NCBI GenBank assembly: GCA_039566865.1
Contig: CM076943.1
Location: forward strand, 17,477,501 to 17,541,500
Length of the DNA: 64,000 bases
Direction of reading: 5' to 3'
Source of the DNA: Aurelia coerulea
Lineage: Eukaryota > Cnidaria > Scyphozoa > Semaeostomeae > Ulmaridae
A program made the position numbers and the translations under genes. Below the pieces are notes generated by a model. It was given only the letters and a program-made list of their open reading frames with translations, made no database searches and was not told the DNA's origin. Shown here in pieces: positions 47,601-59,600 of this stretch; positions within the stretch are counted from its first letter, which is position 1; each line of letters begins with the position of its first letter.

Positions 47601-50600
47601 GGATATAATTCAATTTCTAGCAAAGAGATCCAAATTACGCCTGTATACCCAAATAACCCCACTAACAAGAGTTTTGAAATCGAAACTCGTCTACAGCAGC
47701 CGTACAAATAGGGCAGAACTTCTTGGACACCCTCGATATCGTAGACTAGTTTAACCGATTTCTCCCTAATGTTGACGAAGTAAAATCAGGCAGCATGCAG
47801 GAGGTCGGAAATTGCCAACTTATTTCTGTAAAATGTCCTTACTTTCTTATTAACCAATCCCAGCTATTCTCCAGTCATTCATTTCACTGCAGTCGCAACC
47901 TTTCTTGGACAAATTTACCAAATCATCGATTGGTAAATTACGAGTTGCGAATTGCAAGTTACGATTTGAGTTGGTGCTTTCTGTGAGTTGCAAATTAAAA
48001 GTGAAAAGCGCGAGTTGATACTTTTGAAATACGAATTGCGAGTTGGGGGTAAAAATAAACTTGACAGTGCGATTGAGCGACGAAGCCAGTTAGCATGCCG
48101 TATTCATTTCGTGCCGTATTGAAGTAAGAACTCCGGGGGGGGGGGGGGTACTTGACTAGGGAAGTGACGGGGTGTGCGGAAAACCTCTCCACACCCTGCA
48201 CCCTGTCACATAAAAAATAGGCCAAAAGTATACCCTGTCGCATAAAAATTTTGCCTCTCAAATACAGTGTAGAACGCAATTTTTGCTTGTGATACCCTGT
48301 CGCATAATTTTTTTCCCAATTATAATACCCTGTCGCATAATTTTCACTAGAAAATGACACCCTGTCGCATAATTTTTACCGCAAAAGGACACCCTGTTGA
48401 GCGGCACATCCCGTCAGGTCAAGTATGGGAGTGCCCCCCCCCCCGGGTAAGAACTATGCCGGCATAGTATAAACGGGAGGCCAATACGGCACAGTTTCGT
48501 CACACATTCATTTCGTACCAGCATATAGAGTAAACGGGTACTAAGTGCGACTGGCAGCTGCAACTCGCAGCTCGAACCTTGCCATTTGACTCTAATCTGT
48601 TTAGTGCTACAAATCGAAACATGCCTGTTGCAAAACGAAAGAATCGAGTCCCTATTCAAAGCTGCATTTTTATCTCATTGCTAGTTGTGACAGCTTTGTG
48701 AAAGCAGTGACAGAAGTGACTAAAAAATCAAGAAGTTGAAAATAAAGTCAAGGGGCAGTTCATACGGGAATGCAGTAATTCCGTTCCATATCGCTCCTTT
48801 CCGAAAAGTTCCATATCGTTCCATATCGCTCATGGGTAGCGTTCACACGGGAATGTTCCAAAAAGTGGAACGATAAAAATGATACGAAAAATGGAACGAT
48901 ACACATTCGTTCCATTCCGCTCCCTTGTGAAAAGTTAATGAGGCGTGGAATTGGTCCTAAAATCCGAACTATAAGATTGCTGCTCTTTGCGCAAGTGCGG
49001 GTGTTGCTGTTGCTGGAAAGAATGAAAAGAAATGAAAAAAAACCAACTGTGGAACGAAACGATTGCGTCCCCGTGTAAACAGAACAGAAGCTGATATGGA
49101 ATCATTCCGTTCCCGTGCGAATAATCTCTTGTTGCATCCCACAAATTGGAACAAAGATGGAACGGAAAATTTCAGTAGTGCAATTGTCAGTACTTACTGC
49201 TGGGCAATGTTGTTGCCTTGGTTTTTTGGCACGGTCCATTTACAGGCCGGGTCACTTGGCAGATCGAAATTGTGTAAGATGCTACTGGATGCAGGCCAGT
49301 GATTACGATGGAAGTTGAAGGATAGGAAACAGTAACGTTTCCCCTTTGTCCCTGGGAGCTGTTGTACATGATAAATGTACCAACAGGCTCCCCATTCCAA
49401 TTTCCCGACGATGAGTGTTTCCACGAAACGGTTACTGTACGCTCTGAAGTTCCAGTAGCGAATACTTCGTTTGGTGGCTGACTTGGAACTAAAATAAGAA
49501 CATAGTGGTTTTCAGAATTTCCAGAAATTTCAATTAAGTTTCACAGCAATTTTTGATCCAAGTAAAAATGTGAAGCTCTGATTCTTTATCTTTAACTGTT
49601 ACTCCTTGATTAAATTTGCATAATTTGCAGGAAATCATTGCTAGACACAGGCAAATTGTCACAATCGAACAGTGCAAGCATGGGCCTATTGATGTTTGCT
49701 CTGAAGTTGAGTTGCAGTCCCGGGAGGGGGTACTTGACCAGGTTTTGGTCGGGGACGTGCCATCGAAACTTCAAAAACATACCCGTTCGTTATACCAATT
49801 TTGCGAGAAAGTATACCCGACTTTATACCAATTTTGCGAAAAAGTATACCCGACCTTATACCATTTTTCCAAAAGTATATCAAAATCGTTCCTTATACCA
49901 AAATCGTAAAAATCGATACCGTTTCTTATACCAAAATCGCTAAAATCGATACCCTTCCCGATGGCACGTCCCCGTACCCAAAATATGTGAAGTACCCCCC
50001 CCCCCCCGGGGTCGCAGTATCCGTCCTCGTAAAGAACGTGCAACTCACATTACAAGAAAACTATAACTGTTAGAACAAATATATTTGATAATTGGCTGAA
50101 GATTGTATATGGTTGGCATGGCAGGATTAGCAGAAGAGAGCAGGGAAGAGATCGTTTCGTATTGAGTTGAATTCATATCATGCGATCATGCGAAGGATTC
50201 ACAGAGTCTGAGCTCTAGCTCCTTTCCATTGTCTAAGCTTTTTTCTCTAAACCAATCAGCTGCGTGAGAAAGGTCCTTTAAATGTGGGCAAGGCATATAC
50301 TGGATTAAATCTATGGTATACCTGATTCTTTTGTAGAGGCAAAGTTCATTTTGCTGGCAACACCGTTGCCATGCTCGTTGTAGGCAACTACTCTAATTGA
50401 GTATCGGGTATTAGGCTTCAATGCGGTTATTTTGGCTTTTGTTTTTAACGTTGACAAACTTTTGTAATCTACGTTGCATTCCATCTCACGATAGAATATA
50501 ATGTATCCTGAAACGTTCGTTGGTACTGAATCCCACTCAGCCTGAATGGATGATTCTTCCAGTGGTGTTATTGTAAGATTGGACGGAGCAACCGCTGGAA

Positions 50601-53600
50601 CTGAAAAGAAAACCAGTGTACTAAATATACTTTCTTTAATGATGAATATAACTAGATAATGCTTAATAATCATTTCAGAATCTGTGCGTTTAATTAAGAT
50701 GAGCAAAATTTGCTATATTTCCAGTGCAATTGCTTCACACTATATAAAATACAGATATTTTAAAACACAGAGACATGTCTTATAGAAATGGCAGAAAGTT
50801 TAAACTGCATTGTGATGTCGTAAAAATGACACATAACCAACAATTCAGAATCTGCATAGAAAAGTTGATAGAACAGCAATATTGCATCTCGTTTCGCCTA
50901 TAGTTGTTACCAACTAAACGCTGCTCTTAAACTACTTGAGAGTCAAAATCTCAGATTTCTTATTATCCTTGTAAGTTATAGTGACTTGAAGTTTCGAGTT
51001 ATTTCTTTGTTTTACTGTTCAATCTTTAACGGTGGACATATCTCTTTGCAGTGTAACATCTTTACATACATACCTTTACATATTACATCTTGCTAGCAAA
51101 TATTGATGATTTTACAAACAGTAGTAGTTTTTTGGAACGCCCGGTATATATGTATACAGAGAAACGACAACATTTACCAGGAAGCACTAATTGATAAGAA
51201 GTGAGTCAAATATGATTGAAGTTTAGAATGCGTTAGCAAACTACAAATTACTCTATGAAATGGTAAGGAACTAGTTGAGAACATTATGTCTTTGTAGAAA
51301 ATCGTAGGATATGTTGAAGCACCTTTTACGATCCCTTGAAGGAGTGAGATAATGAGTCACTGTTGAAGTGTTCTTCTTGAAAGCTCCTACAGCATTTGAT
51401 TATATACAAGCAGTCATTCTTTGGGATTCTTTATTCCTCTCCACGCACTGGTACCACTTTGAAATGTTTCATCTTAATGCGATGAATGTGCGATACTGGT
51501 TTTTCTCTTGCTAGTGGTGATCCTGGCCCCAACTATGGATTGGTTTGTCCAGTGACTATGGTTGGTCTCATTGTATAAAGGCTATCTCAATAATGGAATG
51601 GGGGAAGAGGTAAGGGAGAGACGCCACAATTAGAAGGAATAATATTGTTAGTTGTGAATGTGGCAATAATTTTGAGATTCGAAATGAATGACCAAAAGTT
51701 CTTGAAGATGGCTTACCAAGGGATGTTTCGTATTGAGTTTGCAGTGAATAAATGATTTTCATTTTTCCAAGATAATTGTCATTTTCCAGCGAATCTTGTA
51801 AGAGCAGCATTTGAGAGGAATCGAGGCCGGTGAACGAAATGTTGAGCGTCACGATGGTGCTGTTTTCCCTTGGAAAAAAGAGACAAACAGATGTAAAATT
51901 CATGGTACAAAAAGGTCCAAAGAATACAAGATATAAATGAAAAAAATATATTAGATAACATTAAATGACCAAAAGTGGTTCTTCTTTTAATCGTTATGAA
52001 AAATTTTAAGGCATTTTAGAGTATTTGCATCAGTATTTAGGGGTTAAACTGATGTAAATAAATGATGAATATATGACAAAAATAATGAGCTTAAATGGAT
52101 TTCATATTGCCGATTTTCAAGGGTCGAAAAAGCCCGGTATTAATAGGGTTAACATAATTAAGCTGCCAATGAAGCAAATAAGGTGCTAATTCTGATTAAA
52201 GTTGTTGTTGTGACAGGGCAAACATGGTTGTGATCTATCCATCTTATGGTGTCAAATCTGTCTAACATGAAATAAGCCGATATCAAATTTTGCTATAGAA
52301 TTTTGGTAAACTTCTGTTTCGTATGCGCGTTATGTGCGCTTTCTTTATTTCAGTGCCAATTAGCAGAGATAAACGTTAATCAATTGGTTTGATGACAGCT
52401 TGACTCGCTTACTTCCTTCGGGATTGACTGATGGCAAAGCCCCTTCTTAGATTGCAAAGTACTTTGTCATCAAAAACGTATGTACTTTCATTGCCTAGCC
52501 CCTCTATGCCATACTATTATGGTGTTGTGTTGGTCGTTGGACAAATTTTGTGGACAAATTCTATGCAACGTAATGGCCATTTTGATATTTGAAATTTAGA
52601 AAATGCAGCAGCGACATGATCGAAATAAATACCCAAGTGGGCTCTATGAAAGGTTTATCCACCAGATTCAAAAGGTCGTCTATGATCGCTCAGTTAAGAA
52701 AAAAACATATTAGTAGATCACAAAGCAATGACACCTTCCAAGAGAAGAGAACATCAGAGAAAAGAAAATTGACATTTTGCATGAATGAAATTTTTCTATG
52801 CTATTAAAAAGTAAAGAAGAATTCCTAAAGGGATGTCCAAATTTAAGTCTCTAGAATGAACAGAAACTCACCAAAGTGTATGTTTCTTGATACTTTCGAT
52901 TTTCGTATAGAGATATCTCTGGTACGAGTGGCTGTGGCGAAATGTTCGTTGCATCTGGAATTAGATTAAAGTAGTTTTGAATGTCATAGATGTTGTGTTG
53001 AGAATAAATTGCATGCCTCTGGGAGGAGACTTGCACAAGTTATGGTATACATTCATTTTTACTAGAAACAGCTTGTAAGACACGGTGGTAGTTTCAATTT
53101 TGCGAAAAAGCAACTACCCTACCCGAATTAAACAAGCGAAGAGGCTGTTGTTTTTTGCACTCAAATTGTTTTGACACTATGTAGTAATAGCAAATGTTTT
53201 GAAATTTGAATGTGAATTATAAATTACTTGTTTTGAGATCTTACTAAGTAATTTGGGAGCCCTCCCAATAAAACTAAATTAGCTTTATACTTCCGGCATC
53301 AAAAATATAAAAAATATTTACATATTTTTGGTAGCACAGTGTCCTAGAATTTTAGAAGCTGCCAACCAGCTCCAAACCTTAGTTTATTTCCAAACAAAAA
53401 TGAGTTTAATCATCAACTTCTTACAATAGGTGCCACTTTTTCTTTCGTAAATCTCAGTTTTGTGAAGATGTGAAGATGGAATGATATCGTACAATGTGAG
53501 GCATTACGGAAAGTTGATGATTGCAGGCCATTTCATACTTACGTTTATCTTTACACGCTTCTGGAAGTTGTTGAAAGCTAGGGAGCCATTTACAGCCATT

Positions 53601-56600
53601 TTACTGTCCCAAGCTTGCTCAATTTCCAAATTTTTTACGATTATATTCTCCGCTGAAATCAGATAGGGCAAGTTGTTAATTCAAAATTCAGTTGCAAATA
53701 TTGACTTCTACGCTCCAAAGAAATTTGAAATAACTTGGAAATAAGTTAGAGTCTATGTATATTCTGTAAATAATGCAATACGTATCTGTGTGATCAAACT
53801 ATATCGTAAACCAATGTTTTTCTTGTCCAGCTTTGCAACATGAGTTTGATGCTTTCAATTTGAAATATTGGTCAAGGCTAGGTTAGGATGACATAGATGT
53901 TTCTCAGCATGTGTTGTTAATCAAATCCATTGCATATTTTTAGACAGTACATTGCGTTGGTGTTATGTAATTGGCCTTCAGCAAACAAATGATAACTCTG
54001 AAATCATTTTGCAGATGTTGAAAACAGTTGAATGGAATCATACATTCATCAGTTCATGACACTAAGTAACCAAGCGATTTTTGATGACACTTAGGCCTAG
54101 TTTAAACATCATAGTTTTGGCATGTCGAATCGAACTGTATTAAACACGGCAGAATCTGCCATGTTTGAAAATCTGAGTTAATCATCGTTTTTTGCCGCGT
54201 TAGATGGTGGTTAATCAAAATGACCATTTTTCAAAATCATCTCTTTAATGCGCAAGTGCAGTGTCTGATCACACCTAGAAACCGCAGACCATGGCCTAGA
54301 ACTGATTAATTAAACGCGGCAGAAATACGATGTTTAAATCAAGTCTAACTTACTAAGCAGTCCTAAGGATATTCTAAGAAGACGTGGAGATAAAAAGACA
54401 TAAGGACATACGAAGATATTATCAGTAAACTTTGAAATCAAATCAAACTCGTCAAGGGCATCACCACAGTACAGGCCTTGAGCTCTGTCCAAGGGCTCTA
54501 GGACTAGATTGAAGTAGTTAAAAGAGATTTCTAATCATATGTATAGATATTATACCCGTTACCAAGATGTTCCTTGGTTGTTTCTTTATCGTTTCTTTAT
54601 TTTCTTAGCTTTGCTATTCAAGCGACATAAATCCCTTGTTTGCTCAAGTTGACATAAACCGTCTTCTTTCGCACGCTTTCGCCGGTCATGTTATGTTTCG
54701 AAAACAAGCCAAAGGGAGGTTGAGCTCACGTCAACTTAAACAAGAGATGGATCTGTCATGCGCTGTTTCCTCGTATAACAAGGCTTGTAACCCAGCCATC
54801 ATGAATCAACAATGAATCATAATAATGAGCCTTGTATCATCACATGCCACGCGTATAGCTTCTTGATTGGATGAGAGAAAGCGCATGACCAATCCATTTC
54901 TTTTTTACGTGGACCTGAGATCAACCTCACTTTCGTTTAGTTTTCGAAATAAGTAAAACATGGCGATGAAAGCATGCGAAGCAGACGGTTATGATTTGTT
55001 TTAACTTGAGAAAGCAAGGGATTTATGTCGTTTGAAAACAAAGCCAAGAGAATAATCAAAAAAGAAACAGCTAAGAACAATCTTTGTAAGATGTATGATA
55101 TTCTTGATATCCAAGGAGCTGTGACCTTTCAAACGGGGATTGTTTTTTCTGACTTACCCGGTACTTTAATCTCGTCCTAGGGCCCTTGCTCGGTCTTTAA
55201 CGTGATGTTACACAACAATTCCCTGGAAGTTCTTAACTAAGAATATTATGTTAAGAACCATATTAGCAGGCAAATCCTGGCTAATAAATACATTAAAAAG
55301 ACCTGCCTTGGTGCCACAATGCCCTGGCTTAAATATAAAATATTTCAGGTTAAACTCTCACCGGGACATTTCCTTATGTTGCATGTTACATTCTCCATTG
55401 CTTTGCCAATGCAATCATTTCCGCCAAACAGGGGAGCCGGGTTTGTGCAAAAGCGCCAGCGTCGATGCATGCCTGTGTTGCACGGTTTATCACAGGCCGT
55501 CCAGTTCGTCCATTCTGTCCAGTTACCATGAACTAAAACAAAATTGAAAGTTTATAATACAACATTAGTAAACAAAACTTCACTGAAGTAATCTTTGTAA
55601 ACCCATTTCTTTAAAATGTTGGTGTATAGATAATAGCTAATAACTAGAGGCATCTCAAAGGATAACTCTTTTCAACATTAAAACCTAAAAATTAAAGTTG
55701 AAAATTCCTTTGCAATTTTCCCGTGATATCTGATCATATGGCTAGGCCCATTCGCAAAGCCTCTGGTTTCAGGTGCACTCTAAACTTTGAATATGCGAAC
55801 TCGTATCTCAGGTGTTTGCTGATTGACGATTCTAAAACGCTGCGTTTAAGTTCAAGATCAACAAATTTAACATTGTTTTCAGAAATTCCTGATATCTTAT
55901 CGCTTTGTAGGGTTATCCAAGGGCGGGCATGTCACACTGGGAACGATGGTCCTACCTTTGTCCGAAAACCGGTAGTTCATGAAAAATTTTTGCACCACCT
56001 TTGTCCCAAAAACTGGTCGTTTTTGAAGGCAAATTTCTGCTGTTATTTTTCTTCAATTTGAAGGACAATTTTTAACATTATGTATCACTGCCGACGTTTG
56101 TCCCCAGAACCGGTAGTTTCGACCTACTACTGTTTCCCAAAGCAAGTAGTAATTGTAGATATGAAAGTACAAGTGTCCCAAAACTGGTTGCCGGACAATG
56201 GTAGGACCGCTTCAATGAAAAATTTGAAATTCTGGCCTTTTTTTCGGAACTTTTCCGGACAAAGGTAGAACCGCTTTAGTGAGAAATTGTAATTTCTGGT
56301 CTTTTTCCCATAAATTTGGCGGACAAAGGTAGAACCACTTATGTGAAAAATTTGAAATACTAGTCTTTTCTGCCTAAATTTGGCGGACAAAGGGAGAACC
56401 AGCCTACAAGTAAACTTCAGAATTTTGAATAGATAGTAGGTTGGGAAACTTGATTTTTGTAACAAACTGATGGAATAGGAAAAATGATATTCAAATTTCA
56501 CCTTTGTCCCAAAAACTGGTAGTTTTGGGCACGAAAGTCGTATTATTTGAGAAAAGCACCGGTTATTTTTTCCAATTCCTCTGGACAAACATGGGGTCAA

Positions 56601-59600
56601 ATATTTTACAATACTTGCCCGCCCCTGGTTATCCAATCAAAAGGGGGCATTTTTTGTGACACCCGGTAGGGTACCGAATCCATCAGCATTTAACTGTTTT
56701 TGATTGGGATATTTTTGAAGAAAATACCCCCTTTTGCAGAGATTCTGTGTCATAAGCCTTCCTCCTTGCAGGAGTATGAGAGAAAATCTACTAGGGGGAG
56801 GGAAATTTGCCCCCCCCCCCCATGACCAAAATAGGGCTAACGGGGATCAGCAATTGATACGACAACGCAATTAGAAATACAATTGATTAGATGCTATCTA
56901 ATTTCACCTCCCTTTCAAAGCACCATCTCTTGGGCCAATAGAGATGTGCCCCAAAAACAATTTAACCGTGCCTTTCGCTTAAGATGCGCAATGTTTGTAC
57001 TGTAAAGATATACCTGGGCACTGTTGCACATTGCAAATTTCCGTTTTTATCGTATCCCCACAACAATCATAGCCACCATGCTGTGGAGCTGGGTTATTGC
57101 ATTTTCTCGTTTTGGTCTGTTGTCCTCCTCCACATGCCGCATTGCAAGTTGACCAGCTGGACCAGGCTGAGAAACCACCATGAACTAAAATGAAAGAAAA
57201 CCTCCCTAGCAAATCAAAGATGACCAATAAGTTTTATTGTTTCTGTCATCTGAATTGGCCAGAAAAAAATGTTTCTCTCTCGTCGCAAGCAAATTTCTAC
57301 TGCACAAAAAGTTGCAATGACTGACATATGTCAAAGAGTTTTTTAATCATTCAGTGCCAACAAATAGTTACATATTTGCGGTAAGAATAATTGAGCTATG
57401 GTGAAAAGCAATGCAAGGGAATGCAAAACAACTTTAAATTGACATATTGTTTGTAAATATCAAAATCTTACTTGCACATGGCTGGACGTTGCAGGTAGTT
57501 GTTTCATCAGTTCTGCCATTGCAAAAATCGGAATCGCAGAACCGCATTCTTGTGCGTGTTCCACCATTACACGATACACTGCATTTTGACCATCGTGACC
57601 ATATACTGTATTTGTCTTGTGTTGCTAAGGAAAGGGTCGAATACTGGATTAATATACAGACTGTCACGAAAATATTGTGCCCCGTTTGCCTGAAGATTGC
57701 TACAAAATAGAAAAGATTCTTGCTAAACTTTTATATGATATTGTTGTTCAGATGTTCCAATAACGTTTGCTGCCGTCCCCGTAAAAATCCGTTGAAAAAT
57801 GATGGAGCTATGACGTTCAGAAGACCAAATTTACCTGATGACTGAAACCAGCGGTCAGCCATTTTGTCTTACTATTTTGCAGTGATAAATAGTCTAGCTT
57901 CGAAGAGTGAAAGAGTTTGCTTAATACCATATTGCAGACACCCATAAACTATGGGTTCCTTGAAAATTATATCAGGTTTCGTCAGAAGGTTTAAAAATTA
58001 CGTTGGTTTTAACTTTCTTTTATCAAAATTTCTCTTGAAATCTTAAAAAAGAAGGAAAGTAATGTAATTATGAAAATTTTGAGCCTGAAGGAATCTGAAG
58101 AAAACTTTTTTAAAGATTTGGAACCTATGCTGAAATAACGTAAACTTTTTGCATGCTATCCTTTTCCTCATAGGCCATAAACCTCATTCTTTTTTATCAA
58201 CCCCCCAATTTGGTGTTGTTTTCGAACTGATGAAGACTTTTTTAATTGCTTTTATCTGTATTTTTAACTGTTCCCAATCCTTTTTAACTCTTTCTCATAG
58301 GAGCTATAAGAAATGATCAATAGGCATTTTGCGCATTGTATCATTTTGGCTACGTACGTCATAAGGGGGCTCCTGTAAAGCGCTATTGTGCTCCCTCTAT
58401 ATTGAGGCCATTCTCTAATAAACCCCTCCCCTCTGAGCCAATATTCGTCTAAATTTTACCGGTTGTTATTGATGACTGCCTTATGGTATTTTTTGACGGA
58501 ACAATGGTTGTTGCAAAGTTTGAAACATTACGAGTAGATTCATATGTTGAAATTATGATATAGGAAGATGCTGGCGATAATAACATCGAATGTGTTGGTT
58601 TTTTTCTGTGGCTGGAAAGAAGACGCCAAAATCTTTCAGCAAGACAACACCGACAAGAATAATGATTAAACCATCTTCTAAGAAGTGCATCTTAATATAC
58701 CTTTTTACTTGCTAGAAGAGAGGTCAGGATCGAGCTTCCAAATCTGGTAAGTTTTGAGAAGGTTAGCGAGAGCTCGACCTCCTTTCTTGGTAGAAAAACT
58801 GTTATCGTCTAACTGTCGCTTGAAGTTCCCTTCGGATCTCAAGAACACTTTTTTCAGCGAGTTAATGAACGATAACTTTGCACAAATTGACTTACGAGTG
58901 GCTCAATTTACACACTGGCAAGTTCTTATTTGCCTCTCGGCCTTGTTTCTTGTTATTTTCGTTCATCGTTAGCTGATTTTGTTCTATAACAGTTTCAAAA
59001 CAAAGTGCGAGCAGACGAGAGTTTCATTTTGCAACTTTACCAACAGAAGTTAGCTGTTTTTAACCGTTCATATTCAAATGCAAGAAAAATAGGCTAAAGA
59101 TGAATGAAATCTACGAGAAACAAAGCCAAAAGACCAATGAAATCTGCCTGTGTCTAAATTGAACCATTCCTAACTCACTTTGCGCAAAGTAATTGACAAC
59201 AGAATTTCTAAAGAGTTTTGAGATCCACAGCAACTTCATCCCACAGCTAGCAGTGTATCCACAGAGAACGGGGGGTTGTGCTTTCGTTTTCCTTCCCAAA
59301 CTTTACCAGATTTGGACAGTCGATCCAAACCACTTCTAAAGTAAATGATTTATCCTGACTTTCTTTGAGAATTTTATTTCAACTAATTCTTCAATATTAA
59401 AGTTCCCCGCTCACTGACTCTCGACGAAAACAATGAGTTTTACAATAAGACTTTTCTTCCATAGATGAGACTTTCCAAATCTCCAATGTCATTTTGAGAA
59501 CGCAAGACTGACACAGCTGCTGGCCAGAATTTTGTGTAAGTAACGTAATTAAATGAATATATTGATTCCTGTCATTTATCGTCCCATTTCTAGAGTAAGG

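Noticed and set aside
49616..50073. Overlapping + and - frames with YPTLYQFCEKV / RNGIDF repeats
   Set aside because: Derived from the tandem core of the 292-bp element.
52872..52954. Alternative reading ATNISPQPLVPEISLYENRK of the SEA exon
   Set aside because: Open and plausible, but its phase does not match the donor at 53543 or the acceptor at 51868; the other frame fits both.
55723..55918. Open frame RPIRKASGFRCTLNFEYANS antisense in a TSP1 intron
   Set aside because: Possibly part of an old element interrupted by the hAT-like insertion; no splice or start support.
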